Shown here one piece after another: positions 50,138 through 58,873 of a DNA stretch of 60,078 nt. Location of the stretch: positions 1 through 60,078 of the forward strand of contig DASYKE010000222.1 of assembly GCA_035995725.1 (NCBI GenBank), in the 5' to 3' direction. The notes below the pieces were generated by a model. That model was not told where the DNA came from. It was given only the letters and a program-made list of their open reading frames with translations, and searched no databases. The stretch's first letter is position 1, and each line of letters opens with the position of its first letter. This DNA comes from JAQGLW01 sp035995725 (GTDB lineage: Bacteria; Pseudomonadota; Gammaproteobacteria; Burkholderiales; Burkholderiaceae_D). A program made the position numbers and the translations under genes.

Positions 50138-51196
50138 TCAACCGGCGATCCGGTCGCACACTGCTCGCGTCACATCGGCCGTGGTCGCTTTGCCGCCCAG
50201 GTCTGGCGTATGCAGCCCGCTGGCGGTAACCGCCTCGATCGCACTCATCAGACGTTGTGCCGCCTGCTGCTCGCCGAGATGTTCGAGCATCATGGCTGCG
50301 GTCCAGAACGATGCGATCGGATTGGCGACGCCTTTGCCCGTGATGTCGAAGGCGGAACCATGGATCGGCTCGAACATGGACGGGAATTGCCGCTCCGGGT
50401 TGAGGTTGGCGGTAGGCCCGATTCCGAGACTGCCGGACAATGCGGCGGCCAGGTCGGAAAGAATGTCGGCATGCAAATTGGTGGCGACGAGCACATCGAG
50501 ACTATGCGGCTTGAGCACCATTCGCGTGGTTACCGCATCGACCAGCTCACGATCCGTTTTCACCGTCGGGAAGCCGGCGGCCACTTCATAGAATATCTCG
50601 TCCCACATTACCATCGCGTGGCGCTGCGCGTTGGATTTGGTGACCAATGTCAAATGCTTGCGCGGGCGCTTGCTCGCGAGTTCAAATGCGAAGCGATGGA
50701 TCCGTTCAACCCCGGTCCTGGTGAATACCGAAGTTTCGGTCGCGACTTCAATCGGCAGTCCGCGATGCACGCGGCCGCCGTTGCCGGCATATTCGCCTTC
50801 CGAATTTTCGCGGATGATGACCCAATCGATGCCCGCGCTGTTATGCAGCGGACTTTTTACACCAGGCAGCACGCGCGCCGGACGAACATTCGCATATTGA
50901 TCGAAGCCCTGCGCGATAGGCAGTCGCAGTCCCCACAGCGAAACATGGTCCGGCACCTGCTGACTGCCGACGGCGCCGAAATAAATCGCGTCGAACGCCT
51001 TGAGCCGTTCCAGTCCGCCTTCGGGAATGTAGTGACCGTGTTTCAGGTAGTAGTCCGAACTCCAGGGAAAATGTTCAACCTCGAGCCTGAAGCCCCCGTC
51101 GCGCGCCGCAAGCGCCGACAGTACTTCGAGTCCGGCCGAAATGACTTCCGGCCCGATTCCATCCGCAGGGATGGAAGCAATTTTATATGTACGCAT
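50138..51196 (-). CDS. Tartrate dehydrogenase / D-malate dehydrogenase family enzyme
   Basis: A 352-residue beta-decarboxylating dehydrogenase of the isocitrate/isopropylmalate family, TTUC/DmlA branch. IPADGIGPEVISAG is the N-terminal motif. The substrate loop reads DHVSLWGLRLPI, where isopropylmalate dehydrogenases differ, followed by the Arg of NVRPARVLPG. The catalytic Tyr is in NSEGEYAGNGG and the metal-binding Asp are in VATNLHADILSDLAAAL. It oxidises D-malate or tartrate with NAD+ in the cytosol. ATG 51196 has AAAGG at a 5-nt spacing and is preferred to GTG 51199. The divergent LysR gene resembles DmlR, which controls D-malate use. Confidence 0.87.
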   Translation of the reverse strand: MRTYKIASIPADGIGPEVISAGLEVLSALAARDGGFRLEVEHFPWSSDYYLKHGHYIPEGGLERLKAFDAIYFGAVGSQQVPDHVSLWGLRLPIAQGFDQYANVRPARVLPGVKSPLHNSAGIDWVIIRENSEGEYAGNGGRVHRGLPIEVATETSVFTRTGVERIHRFAFELASKRPRKHLTLVTKSNAQRHAMVMWDEIFYEVAAGFPTVKTDRELVDAVTTRMVLKPHSLDVLVATNLHADILSDLAAALSGSLGIGPTANLNPERQFPSMFEPIHGSAFDITGKGVANPIASFWTAAMMLEHLGEQQAAQRLMSAIEAVTASGLHTPDLGGKATTADVTRAVCDRIAG

Positions 51197-51227
51197 CACG
51201 ACCTTTTTATATCCGATTTGTAATTAT

Positions 51228-51249
51228 CGAGCCGATTTGCATCGGCTCG
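51228..51249. promoter_or_regulatory. Perfect dyad between the dehydrogenase and LysR genes
   Basis: CGAGCCGAT (51228-51236) and ATCGGCTCG (51241-51249) are perfect 9-bp arms around TTGC. It lies 32 bp upstream of the leftward dehydrogenase gene and 103 bp upstream of the LysR gene, so it may be the LysR operator. LysR sites are usually less GC-rich, so another regulator is possible. Confidence 0.5.
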
Positions 51250-51351
51250 CGCTGACTATTTAAATTATTATTACTTTGGCCAGAATTTTAAAATGTTTTA
51301 AAAAGCGATGAGCGGGCGTAAATTCACTCTACCTTGTCGCTGGAGTTAATA

Positions 51352-52275
51352 ATGAATCAGGTATCCGAATTAATTTTTTTAACTGTCGTGGTCAAGGCAG
51401 GCAGCTTATCGGCTGCGGCTCGCGAACTGGGCGTGACACCGTCGTCGGTCAGCAAGCGGCTGGCACAAATGGAACAACGGCTTGGCGTTCAGCTGCTCAA
51501 CCGCACGACACGACGCCTCAGCCTTACCGACGAAGGCGAGCTTTATCAGGCCAACGCGACCCGCATTCTCGCCGATATCGAAGAGATGGAGCGGCTTGTC
51601 TCACGCAATCGTGCCGCCCCCAGAGGGCTGCTCCGCGTGAACGCCCCACTGGGTTTTGGCAGAGTCTACATTACGCCCATCGTGTCGGAATTCGTGAAGC
51701 GATACCCGGAAGTCGAAATTCAGCTTCAACTCACCGACCGTCCGCTGAATCTGGTTGAGGAAGCATTTGACGTCGGAATCCGATTCGGGGAGTTACCCGG
51801 CAACGGATTGATTGCGCAAAGAATTGCGCCGAACCGCAGGCTATTGTGCGCCGCTCCGTCTTATTTGAAAAAATACGGCATCCCGCATGTCCCGCGCGAT
51901 CTTGGCCGTCATAACTGCATTGTCTTGAGGCAGAACGAAGCGGCATACGGGACATGGCACTTCATGCGCGGCGGCCATGCCGAAACGGTGAAGGTCGGCG
52001 GCACCCTGAGCAGCAACGATGGCGAGGTGACCCTTAACTGGGCTCTCGACGGGCACGGGATAACGCTGCGCGCCGAGTGGGATATTGCAAAATACATTCG
52101 CAGCGGGCGGCTGCAGCTTGTGCTGGAAGATTATTCCGCGCCGCCTGCCGATATTTTTGCCGTCTATCCGGATCGGCATAATCTATCGGCTAAGGTGCGT
52201 GCCTTTACCGAGTTTCTTGTCACAAGTTTCAAGGAAAAAGCGGACGGGCCCGCCGAAAAATCCGTCGTGTGGTGA
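51352..52275 (+). CDS. LysR-family regulator, DmlR-like
   Basis: A 307-residue regulator. The winged helix (about 5-65) reads FLTVVVKAGSLSAAARELG, VTPSSVSKRLAQMEQRLG and VQLLNRTTRRLSLTDEG, the standard LysR N terminus. The effector domain (about 90-300) has the CrgA/DmlR-type features RGLLRVNAPLGFGRVYITP and EEAFDVGIRFGELPGNGL. GGAG lies six bases before ATG 51352. It is divergent from the tartrate/malate-type dehydrogenase gene, the arrangement of dmlR/dmlA in enterobacteria, and probably activates it in response to the hydroxy acid. Confidence 0.87.
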   Translation: MNQVSELIFLTVVVKAGSLSAAARELGVTPSSVSKRLAQMEQRLGVQLLNRTTRRLSLTDEGELYQANATRILADIEEMERLVSRNRAAPRGLLRVNAPLGFGRVYITPIVSEFVKRYPEVEIQLQLTDRPLNLVEEAFDVGIRFGELPGNGLIAQRIAPNRRLLCAAPSYLKKYGIPHVPRDLGRHNCIVLRQNEAAYGTWHFMRGGHAETVKVGGTLSSNDGEVTLNWALDGHGITLRAEWDIAKYIRSGRLQLVLEDYSAPPADIFAVYPDRHNLSAKVRAFTEFLVTSFKEKADGPAEKSVVW

Positions 52276-52374
52276 ATAGCCGATAAGGAACACGCAGTTA
52301 GTGCAGGAAATGATATATTTGCCGCACACCGTCATGCCAATTGACCATCAACCGCGCGTCGACACTCAAGTTGG

Positions 52375-54147
52375 GTGCGCAGTGATCATCTGTATTTTTT
52401 AAAGAGCCTTCTTATCAACATACGTCGCTTATTCCCCTTCTTGCACTGGCCGCGCCCGACCGCGGATTCCTTGAAACGCGATGCATGGGCGGGCATCAGT
52501 GTTGGATTGGTGCTTATTCCACAAGCCATCGCTTATGCAACTCTTGCCGGCATGCCGCCTGAGACCGGCCTGTATGCGGCATTGCTGCCTGGCGTGATCG
52601 GAATACTGTGGGGCTCGTCCGCATTGCTCGCTGTCGGCCCGGTCGCATTGACCAGCCTGCTGGTTTTCGGCTCGCTGTCCCCGCTCGCTGTTCCGGGAAG
52701 CGCCGAATGGGTCTCATTGGCGATCTGGCTGTCACTTTATTCGGGCGTCATTCAGTTTTCTCTCGGCGTGTTCAGGCTCGGGCAGATCGGGAATCTGGTG
52801 TCGCAGCCGGTGGTTACCGGATTTATCAACGCGGCGGCAATCATCATCATCATTTCGCAATTGCCTGCCTTGTTCGGCGCGCCCGATCTGCTCTCGGGAA
52901 ATTTCGCCGGCATGGTCGATCGCCTGGTCGCTTCGCCGTCGACCCTAGTGGCGACTACTGCATTCGGTTTTGGAGCGCTCGCGCTTTTGCTGGTTTTCAA
53001 GCGATTTTTGCCAAAGTTCCCGGGCATACTGCTCGTCACCATATTCGGCATCGCCGCGAGCTGGGCATTCGACTACGTCGCGCACGGTGGCGCAATCGTC
53101 GGCACGATCCATGCCGGACTGCCGCCTCTCTTGCCGCCGTCTTCAATTCCATTTGACCGCCATCGGGAATTGTGGCCGGCAGCATTGATCCTGGCCTTGA
53201 TCAGCTTTACCGAAGCGATGTCCAGCTGTCGCGTCCTTGCTCGCAAGAGGCAAGAGCAATGGGATGAAAACCAGGAATTGATCGGCCAGGGCCTGGCCAA
53301 AGTCGCCAGCGCTTTCAGCGGCGCCTTTCCGGTGAGCGGTTCGTTCTCGCGTTCCGCATTGAATCTGTATGCCGGTGCCACCAGTGCATGGTCCACATTG
53401 TTCTCCGCCCTATGCGTATTGTTCAGCCTGTTGTATTTGACCGATCTCATCTATTATTTGCCAAGAACGGTGTTGGCCGCGGTGATCATGGTGCCGGTGT
53501 TCGGGCTTCTTGATTTTTCCGCCTTTCGCCGCCTGTTTTCCATCTCGCGAAGCGACGGCATGGTCGCCATCGTCACTTTCGCAGCAACGTTGCTGTCCGT
53601 GCCGCGCCTGCATTGGGGAGTTTTCGCCGGTATCGGGCTCACCATGGTGTTGTATCTGTACCGGCGTACGCATCCCCGCATCGTAGAAGTCGGCCAGCAC
53701 AATGACGGAACGTTAAGGGATCGAAGCCGGTTCGATCTGCCGCCGCTTGCGCCCGACCTGCTTGCAGTGCGCATGGATGCCGCACTGAACTTCCTGACAG
53801 CGGCTGCGCTGGAACGGTTCATCACCGAACGCCGTCGCAAAGACCCGTCTGTTCGACGTGTCCTGCTCTGCGCCGGTTCCATTAACGATATCGACACCAG
53901 CGGCGTCGACACATTGGAAGCGCTGCGCACGACTTTGCAAGGCGAAGGTATCGACCTCTATGTGTCGGCGCTCAAAAAGCAGGTATGGGATGTACTCGAT
54001 AAAGCAGGAATGATCGGCATGCTGGGGAGCGATCGTATTTTTGCTACTGACAGGGAAGCTGTTTCAATCATCAGAGCCGATTCCGTCGGCCAGGGTCGTT
54101 CTCTGGAATTACAAGAGAAAAAGGGTAAAAGCGGAGTTGCAACGTAA
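52375..54147 (+). CDS. SulP-family anion permease with STAS domain
   Basis: A 590-residue inner-membrane transporter. The Sulfate_transp core (about 30-420) carries the family signature GISVGLVLIPQAIAYATLAG, then PPETGLYAALLPGVIG and SQPVVTGFINAAAIIII; later KVASAFSGAFPVSGSFSRSALN also fits. About 12 hydrophobic segments are visible. The C-terminal STAS domain (about 465-570) contains INDIDTSGVDTLEAL. SulP proteins move sulfate, bicarbonate or dicarboxylates with H+ or Na+. No carbonic anhydrase is adjacent, so I cannot choose a substrate. The start is GTG 52375; no better start lies nearby. Confidence 0.87.
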   Translation: MRSDHLYFLKSLLINIRRLFPFLHWPRPTADSLKRDAWAGISVGLVLIPQAIAYATLAGMPPETGLYAALLPGVIGILWGSSALLAVGPVALTSLLVFGSLSPLAVPGSAEWVSLAIWLSLYSGVIQFSLGVFRLGQIGNLVSQPVVTGFINAAAIIIIISQLPALFGAPDLLSGNFAGMVDRLVASPSTLVATTAFGFGALALLLVFKRFLPKFPGILLVTIFGIAASWAFDYVAHGGAIVGTIHAGLPPLLPPSSIPFDRHRELWPAALILALISFTEAMSSCRVLARKRQEQWDENQELIGQGLAKVASAFSGAFPVSGSFSRSALNLYAGATSAWSTLFSALCVLFSLLYLTDLIYYLPRTVLAAVIMVPVFGLLDFSAFRRLFSISRSDGMVAIVTFAATLLSVPRLHWGVFAGIGLTMVLYLYRRTHPRIVEVGQHNDGTLRDRSRFDLPPLAPDLLAVRMDAALNFLTAAALERFITERRRKDPSVRRVLLCAGSINDIDTSGVDTLEALRTTLQGEGIDLYVSALKKQVWDVLDKAGMIGMLGSDRIFATDREAVSIIRADSVGQGRSLELQEKKGKSGVAT

Positions 54148-54846
54148 TCGATCGTCGGATACGCCGTATCGCTTTTAGCCGTTGCCCTGCAGCGATAAGA
54201 CCAAGCCAGTTTTGTTTCCCGGACCCGTTCCGATCAAGAACCGGATTTACGACCTTCGCGAAATCCAGTATGCCGAGCCGTTAATTGCAATGCGTCAAAT
54301 ACAGTCTGTTTGAATTGACGCAAGGGAATCGTGCCGGTGACCATCCGATCGCATGATGTATGACCGCATTGCCGGACGACCATGTGCTGGACCAAAAAGG
54401 TCGCTTGAGCAATGATCCTGTCCATTGTCAGAGATTTTGCATAACAAAACCTATCCGTTGCATTTCTCGTTCGCCGGATTGAGAAAGCGCAACGGCTTTT
54501 GACAGGCAAGGTGTTATCAATAGATGACGGTACTGTGTACGTCTGCTCATTGACATCATCCATGTTCCATATCGTGTATGACCGTATTCGGCTCAAAACA
54601 CCGACCCGGTTTGTCATTTGCCTATCCGGAACACATGCATGGCCATCCGAAGATGCAGCGCCAAAAGAAATACAGATCGGAAATGAACCTGCCGGACGCA
54701 CTGCTTGTCTATTGATTGCGATGATGGTGTGCGGAATTGCCATTCGGTCGCACTTGGTTTTGCAAGTGAAGCCGTCAGGTAATTGCAGCGATTAAAAAAG
54801 CGGAGTCAGTTCTCTTTGACGGCACTGATAACCGTATGGAGGCCAG
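54148..54846. other. Long stretch without a confident gene
   Basis: About 700 bases. A minus-strand frame of 169 codons (54743-54234) is open; its last 63 codons from ATG 54425 (MDRIIAQATFLVQHMVVRQ) look somewhat protein-like and Cys/His-bearing, but no ribosome binding site or family supports it. A 98-codon plus-strand frame (54499-54795) overlaps it. I cannot decide between a decayed gene and chance. Confidence 0.35.
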
Positions 54847-56499
54847 GTGGAGATGGATGTTTTGAATATTTGCGACCCGGCGCAGAGATTTGCCGCTGAA
54901 GGCGCGGAGACAGCGGACCTCAACGGTGCAATTTTCCGAGCGATGGCTGACGCTGCACCTTCCGGTATCTGCGTCGTGACAGGGAACGACCTGCGGGTCA
55001 AATGGGTCAACGCAGCCTTCACCAGATTTCTGGACAACGTATTCACCGGCAAAAATGTATCAGGAATGTTGTTATCTGAAGTGCTGCCGGGGTATTTTGA
55101 AAGTGGCATTGACGCAATTTTCCGACATGTAGCCTCGACCCGGATACCCTATACCGTCCCCGAATACCGATACGATTTTTTCGCTCGCGGCGTCACCTAC
55201 TGGCATTGGTCATTGATTGCACTGCCTGCTCCGGCAGACACAGTACCGGATCTCATGTTTCAGACCATTGAAGTTACCGAAACCGTCCTGGCACGCCAAA
55301 AAACCGAGATACTCATTTCCAAATGCGAGCAGCAGCAGCGACTGTTCGATACCGTGCTGTCATCCACACCGGACTGCAATTATGTTTTTGACCTCCGCGG
55401 CCGGTTCAGCTACGCCAATCGAGCCTTTGCCGATCTGCTGCAGCGCCCGTCGGAAAGTATCGTGGGAAAAGATTTTTTCGATCTCGGCTATCCGCATGAC
55501 CTTGCCGCCGTGCTGCAGCGGCAAATTCAGCAAGTCGTCAAGACCGAACGCGTGTTGCGGGACGAGAAAGCATTTACCTCGCCTTCCGGCCAATCGGGTT
55601 ACTACGAATATATTCTGGCACCGGTGTTTGGTAAAGACGGTAGTCTGGAAGCGGTCACCGGCTCTACCCGAGACATTACCGAACGCAAGCTGGCTGAGCA
55701 GGCGCTGCGGGATGCTCGCGATGGACTTGAAATCAAGATTCTCGAACGCACTGCCCAGCTCGTGAAAACCAACGCTTTGCTGAAATCTGAAAATGCAGTG
55801 CGTTTGCTGGCCGAAAAAGCACTTCTCCGGTCAAAGCGGTCGCTGCGCCAGCTTGCCGCGCATCAGGAATCGATCAAGGAAGAAGAACGAAAGCGTATAG
55901 CCCGCGAGATTCACGATGAACTGGGACAACATTTGCTGGTGCTGCGAATGGATGTGTCCATGTTGCATGCGCGTACCGGGAAAACGCATCCGAAGCTCCA
56001 CAAAAAAGTCGGTTCCGCACTGAAGAATATCGACGATACCATTCATAGTATCCGGTCGATCATCAACAACCTGCGGCCTGCCGTACTTGACTTGGGACTG
56101 CATGCGGCAATCGAATGGCAAGTAAAGAAATTCGAAGAACAAACCGGAATTGCATGTGATCTGTTGTCGAACACCAAGGATATTACGCTTGCCGACAATT
56201 GCACCACCGCGTTATTTCGGGCTGTGCAGGAATCATTGACCAATGTTGTGCGCCATTCGCGCGCAACTCAGGTCCTTGTCGAGTTGTATGAAAACGGCGA
56301 CACACTTTTCATGAAAGTGTCGGACAATGGCGTCGGAGCTTGTCCCGACGCCGGCAGGAAGAAAAACTCATTCGGACTGCTAGGCATCAAGGAACGCATC
56401 AACACGCTGGGAGGCGAGCTGCACATCAAAAGCGCGCCTGATCAGGGAGTCACATTGACAGTGTCCGTTCCGACAGAAATCCGGCAAATGCAAGGCTAA
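54847..56499 (+). CDS. PAS-containing histidine kinase, HisKA_3 (NarX/DegS) type
   Basis: A 550-residue cytosolic sensor kinase. Two PAS domains are visible: one at about 30-145 (AMADAAPSGICVVTGND) and one at about 160-285 (FDTVLSSTPDCNYVFDLRG, ending SGYYEYILAPVFGKDG and TRDITERKLAEQ). A helical linker leads to the HisKA_3 dimerisation domain with phospho-acceptor His356 (IAREIHDELGQHLLVL). The ATPase domain has N-box AVQESLTNVVRHS and G-boxes SDNGVGA and FGLLGIKERI. Its natural partner is a NarL-type regulator, such as the orphan at 40452-41096. There is no membrane segment. GGAGG at 54838-54842 suits GTG 54847 or ATG 54853. Confidence 0.9.
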   Translation: MEMDVLNICDPAQRFAAEGAETADLNGAIFRAMADAAPSGICVVTGNDLRVKWVNAAFTRFLDNVFTGKNVSGMLLSEVLPGYFESGIDAIFRHVASTRIPYTVPEYRYDFFARGVTYWHWSLIALPAPADTVPDLMFQTIEVTETVLARQKTEILISKCEQQQRLFDTVLSSTPDCNYVFDLRGRFSYANRAFADLLQRPSESIVGKDFFDLGYPHDLAAVLQRQIQQVVKTERVLRDEKAFTSPSGQSGYYEYILAPVFGKDGSLEAVTGSTRDITERKLAEQALRDARDGLEIKILERTAQLVKTNALLKSENAVRLLAEKALLRSKRSLRQLAAHQESIKEEERKRIAREIHDELGQHLLVLRMDVSMLHARTGKTHPKLHKKVGSALKNIDDTIHSIRSIINNLRPAVLDLGLHAAIEWQVKKFEEQTGIACDLLSNTKDITLADNCTTALFRAVQESLTNVVRHSRATQVLVELYENGDTLFMKVSDNGVGACPDAGRKKNSFGLLGIKERINTLGGELHIKSAPDQGVTLTVSVPTEIRQMQG

Positions 56500-57026
56500 C
56501 CGATTATTCATCCAACGCATGCGACAGAGCCATGAAAGCGTGCCAAAGGCCAGCTCTGTAGCGCCGGCTCAGCCCTTGCTCATGGTGCGCACGCATTTTC
56601 GCCGGAATGATGAGTGCGCTAAGCGTCCGGCCAACCGCTACGTCCCGCTTCCATCCGAAAAGCTTTTCTGTTTTTCACTCCACTCGATAACCCCGTTTAC
56701 CCTGTTCACTACTATAAAAGCGTCGCTCGCGCTATTCATCGCCGAGCAAAGCAGCATGGCCTGCATGACATGGTTGCTTTTGTCGATCATAGATTCCCTT
56801 GGCCTCCAAATGCAAAGTGCTTGGCGTCATAATAATTAACATTTCATGAATGCGTAACAGCAACACCTTGAGCAACACTTTGTTCGCTTGACCGTATCCA
56901 CCTACTGTTGATGTAAATCAAGCCAAGTCCAATCTTGTATTGCACAGATGCAACATATTATTTATCGTCGCTGATTTCTATCGCGCTAGGACTGTCCTAT
57001 GTGCAACAGACCCAAGTCGGAGATGG
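56500..57026. promoter_or_regulatory. Promoter region of the membrane diguanylate cyclase gene
   Basis: About 530 bases. A 106-codon frame (56519-56839) is Ser/Leu-rich and lacks support. The important feature is the FNR box at 56908-56921. The frame of the cyclase is open from 56940, but a start there would leave almost no leader after that box. Confidence 0.4.
56908..56921. promoter_or_regulatory. Consensus FNR/ANR box
   Basis: TTGATGTAAATCAA matches the Fnr consensus TTGAT-N4-ATCAA at all ten defined positions. It lies 105 bp upstream of the proposed start (57027) of the membrane diguanylate cyclase, a fitting place for activation at -41.5 of a transcript starting near 56956. Confidence 0.7.
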
Positions 57027-58535
57027 ATGCGATGTGCACCATGTATGCAAATGATCAGCGCTGAACCAAAACATAGCCATACAGCAATTTCCATGACCGA
57101 TATGGCCGGCATGGAGTCATCCCCCTCTATAGAGCCGGCTACTGCCGACCAGCGAAGGCGCGCGACTTTGATTTGCATAATCATTGCCTTTACAACCCTG
57201 GCGCTAGCACCAATAGCCGGAAGCCGGTGGCCGCACATCCCGGCTTTCCTGCCGGTGTACCAAACGGTGCTTATTACCGCCTACTTGATCATCGCCTGCC
57301 TAATTTTCGGGCTCTATCGAGCCAACCAGTCGCTCGCCCCGTTATATTTGTGCGCCGGGTGCATATACACCAGCGTGGTACTGATCGTGCAATTCCTGTC
57401 CTTTTCGAACATGTTCACGGCAAAGGATGCGCTGTTGGGCGGTCCCCAAACCACAATCTGGCTCTGGTGTTTCTGGCACGCCGGCCCCCCGACAGCGATA
57501 TTCCTCTACGCATTAAGCGAATGGCGGCGGCCGGGCTTCATCGTGGCGCATCTGGAGCGGACGGCATACCGGTTCGGTGCCGTTCTTGTTCTGGTCCTCG
57601 GAGCCAGTATTGCCGCGGCTACCGTATTTCGTGACTGGATGCCGGTTCTGGACATCAACGGCGATTTCCGCAAAATCACCACCACCGGCATTGCTCCTGC
57701 CATCCAGGCGATGACCGCTGCCGCTCTTGTGCTGCTGTGGCGGGCAACCCGCTTTCGTACCAGTCTGAATGTGTGGCTCGGCGTCGCGCTGATCGCCCTG
57801 CTCTTCGACAATGCCATTACCATGATCGGCGGCAGCCGTCTGTCGATCGGTTGGTACACAGGTCGATTAAACGCGCTGGTGTCAGCAGTCGTTATGCTGC
57901 TCGGCTATCTGAGGGAAATCAATTATGCCTATCTCAAAACCGTCAACGATGCCAAGCGACTGGCGGCATCCAATGCGCTGCTTGAGGTCAAGGCGGATCA
58001 AGCCCGTCTCGACTCGCTAACCGGCCTTCCCGGCCGTGCGCTGTTTCTCGAACAGGCCGGCATGCTGCATGCCCGCAGCATCGATAATGCAACGGCCGGC
58101 GCCGTGTTGTTCATCGATCTCGATGGATTGAAAGCGGTCAACGATCACAGAGGCCACGGCCACGGCGATGCGGTACTGAAGAAAACGGCCGAGGCGTTGC
58201 GCTCGGTACTGCGCGATATCGATGTCGCCGGCCGTGTGGGCGGCGATGAGTTTGTCGTCTATCTGGTCGCCCCCGTTACCGTCATTCATGCAACGGCGAC
58301 CGGCATTGCCGGACGCATCGTCGCCAAAGTGGCGGAGATTGGCAATGGGATAGGGTGCAGCGTCGGCATAAGCCTGTGCAATGCCGACTGTCTGGAACTG
58401 GAGTCGGCGCTGTGGGAAGCCGATCAAGCAATGTACCAAGCCAAGAAAAACGGCAAAAACCGCTTCATCGTATATTCGCCCAAGCCGTCCGAGCGGTTTT
58501 CCAACTACACCCGCGGTCCTTTGCTCATGCAATAA
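57027..58535 (+). CDS. Membrane diguanylate cyclase, MASE4-like sensor plus GGDEF
   Basis: A 502-residue protein. The N-terminal half has eight hydrophobic segments in the pattern of a MASE-type integral sensor: ICIIIAFTTLALAPIAGS, FLPVYQTVLITAYLIIACL, LAPLYLCAGCIYTSVVLIV and others up to about 305, with a Trp/His-rich part WLWCFWHAGPPTAIFLYAL that recalls MASE4. After a linker helix comes a GGDEF domain (about 335-485): DSLTGLPGRALFLEQAG, VLFIDLDGLKAVND and RVGGDEFVVYL. The I-site RDID is five residues before GGDEF. It should make c-di-GMP. GGAG precedes ATG 57027 by four bases; other Met codons at 57045, 57093 and 57102 are possible. Confidence 0.85.
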   Translation: MRCAPCMQMISAEPKHSHTAISMTDMAGMESSPSIEPATADQRRRATLICIIIAFTTLALAPIAGSRWPHIPAFLPVYQTVLITAYLIIACLIFGLYRANQSLAPLYLCAGCIYTSVVLIVQFLSFSNMFTAKDALLGGPQTTIWLWCFWHAGPPTAIFLYALSEWRRPGFIVAHLERTAYRFGAVLVLVLGASIAAATVFRDWMPVLDINGDFRKITTTGIAPAIQAMTAAALVLLWRATRFRTSLNVWLGVALIALLFDNAITMIGGSRLSIGWYTGRLNALVSAVVMLLGYLREINYAYLKTVNDAKRLAASNALLEVKADQARLDSLTGLPGRALFLEQAGMLHARSIDNATAGAVLFIDLDGLKAVNDHRGHGHGDAVLKKTAEALRSVLRDIDVAGRVGGDEFVVYLVAPVTVIHATATGIAGRIVAKVAEIGNGIGCSVGISLCNADCLELESALWEADQAMYQAKKNGKNRFIVYSPKPSERFSNYTRGPLLMQ

Positions 58536-58560
58536 TTATCTGTTGCTCTGTGTTGCACTG

Positions 58561-58761
58561 TTAACCGCCGCCGATACCTTCGATTATGCGGCCCGTACCC
58601 CCGCAGTTGACGCAATCGGCCCCGTTTTTCTGCTTGCCTTTGCCATGGCATACCGGGCAAATATCTTCGCCCGTGCCTGGTGTGCCGGGTGCCGCTTCGT
58701 CTCCCGGATTCAATTGCTTGGTCGTACCCGGGGCGGATCCTGAAAATGATGAAGTGTTCAT
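58561..58761 (-). CDS. Small DnaJ-type zinc-finger protein
   Basis: A 66-residue protein starting MNTSSFSGSAPGTTK. The C-terminal half has a pair of CxxCxGxG-like motifs, CPVCHGKGKQ and CVNCGGTGR, the pattern of the DnaJ central zinc domain, so one zinc ion is likely bound. The N-terminal half is Gly/Pro/Ser-rich and disordered. GAGAG lies about seven bases before ATG 58761; the frame is open to 58806, but without a better site. Such short proteins occur widely in betaproteobacteria and have no assigned role. It is convergent with the cyclase gene, 25 bases away. Confidence 0.65.
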   Translation of the reverse strand: MNTSSFSGSAPGTTKQLNPGDEAAPGTPGTGEDICPVCHGKGKQKNGADCVNCGGTGRIIEGIGGG

Positions 58762-58873
58762 CAGGTTTCTCTCAAGCGTTGCCAAAACCAGTAGACTCGT
58801 CGACAACGCAAAGATTCAAGTTTTCCATCGCAGCAGGCGAGACTCCCTCGGCCATATTCCCACACGCGCGTTA

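Noticed and set aside
49022..51223. Two plus-strand frames of 304 and 337 codons
   Set aside because: Both are antisense to the Bug binding protein and the malate/tartrate-type dehydrogenase and show no family features.
54234..54743. A 169-codon minus-strand frame in the gap before the histidine kinase
   Set aside because: Only the last 63 codons look protein-like and nothing supports a start; mentioned in the gap entry but not called.
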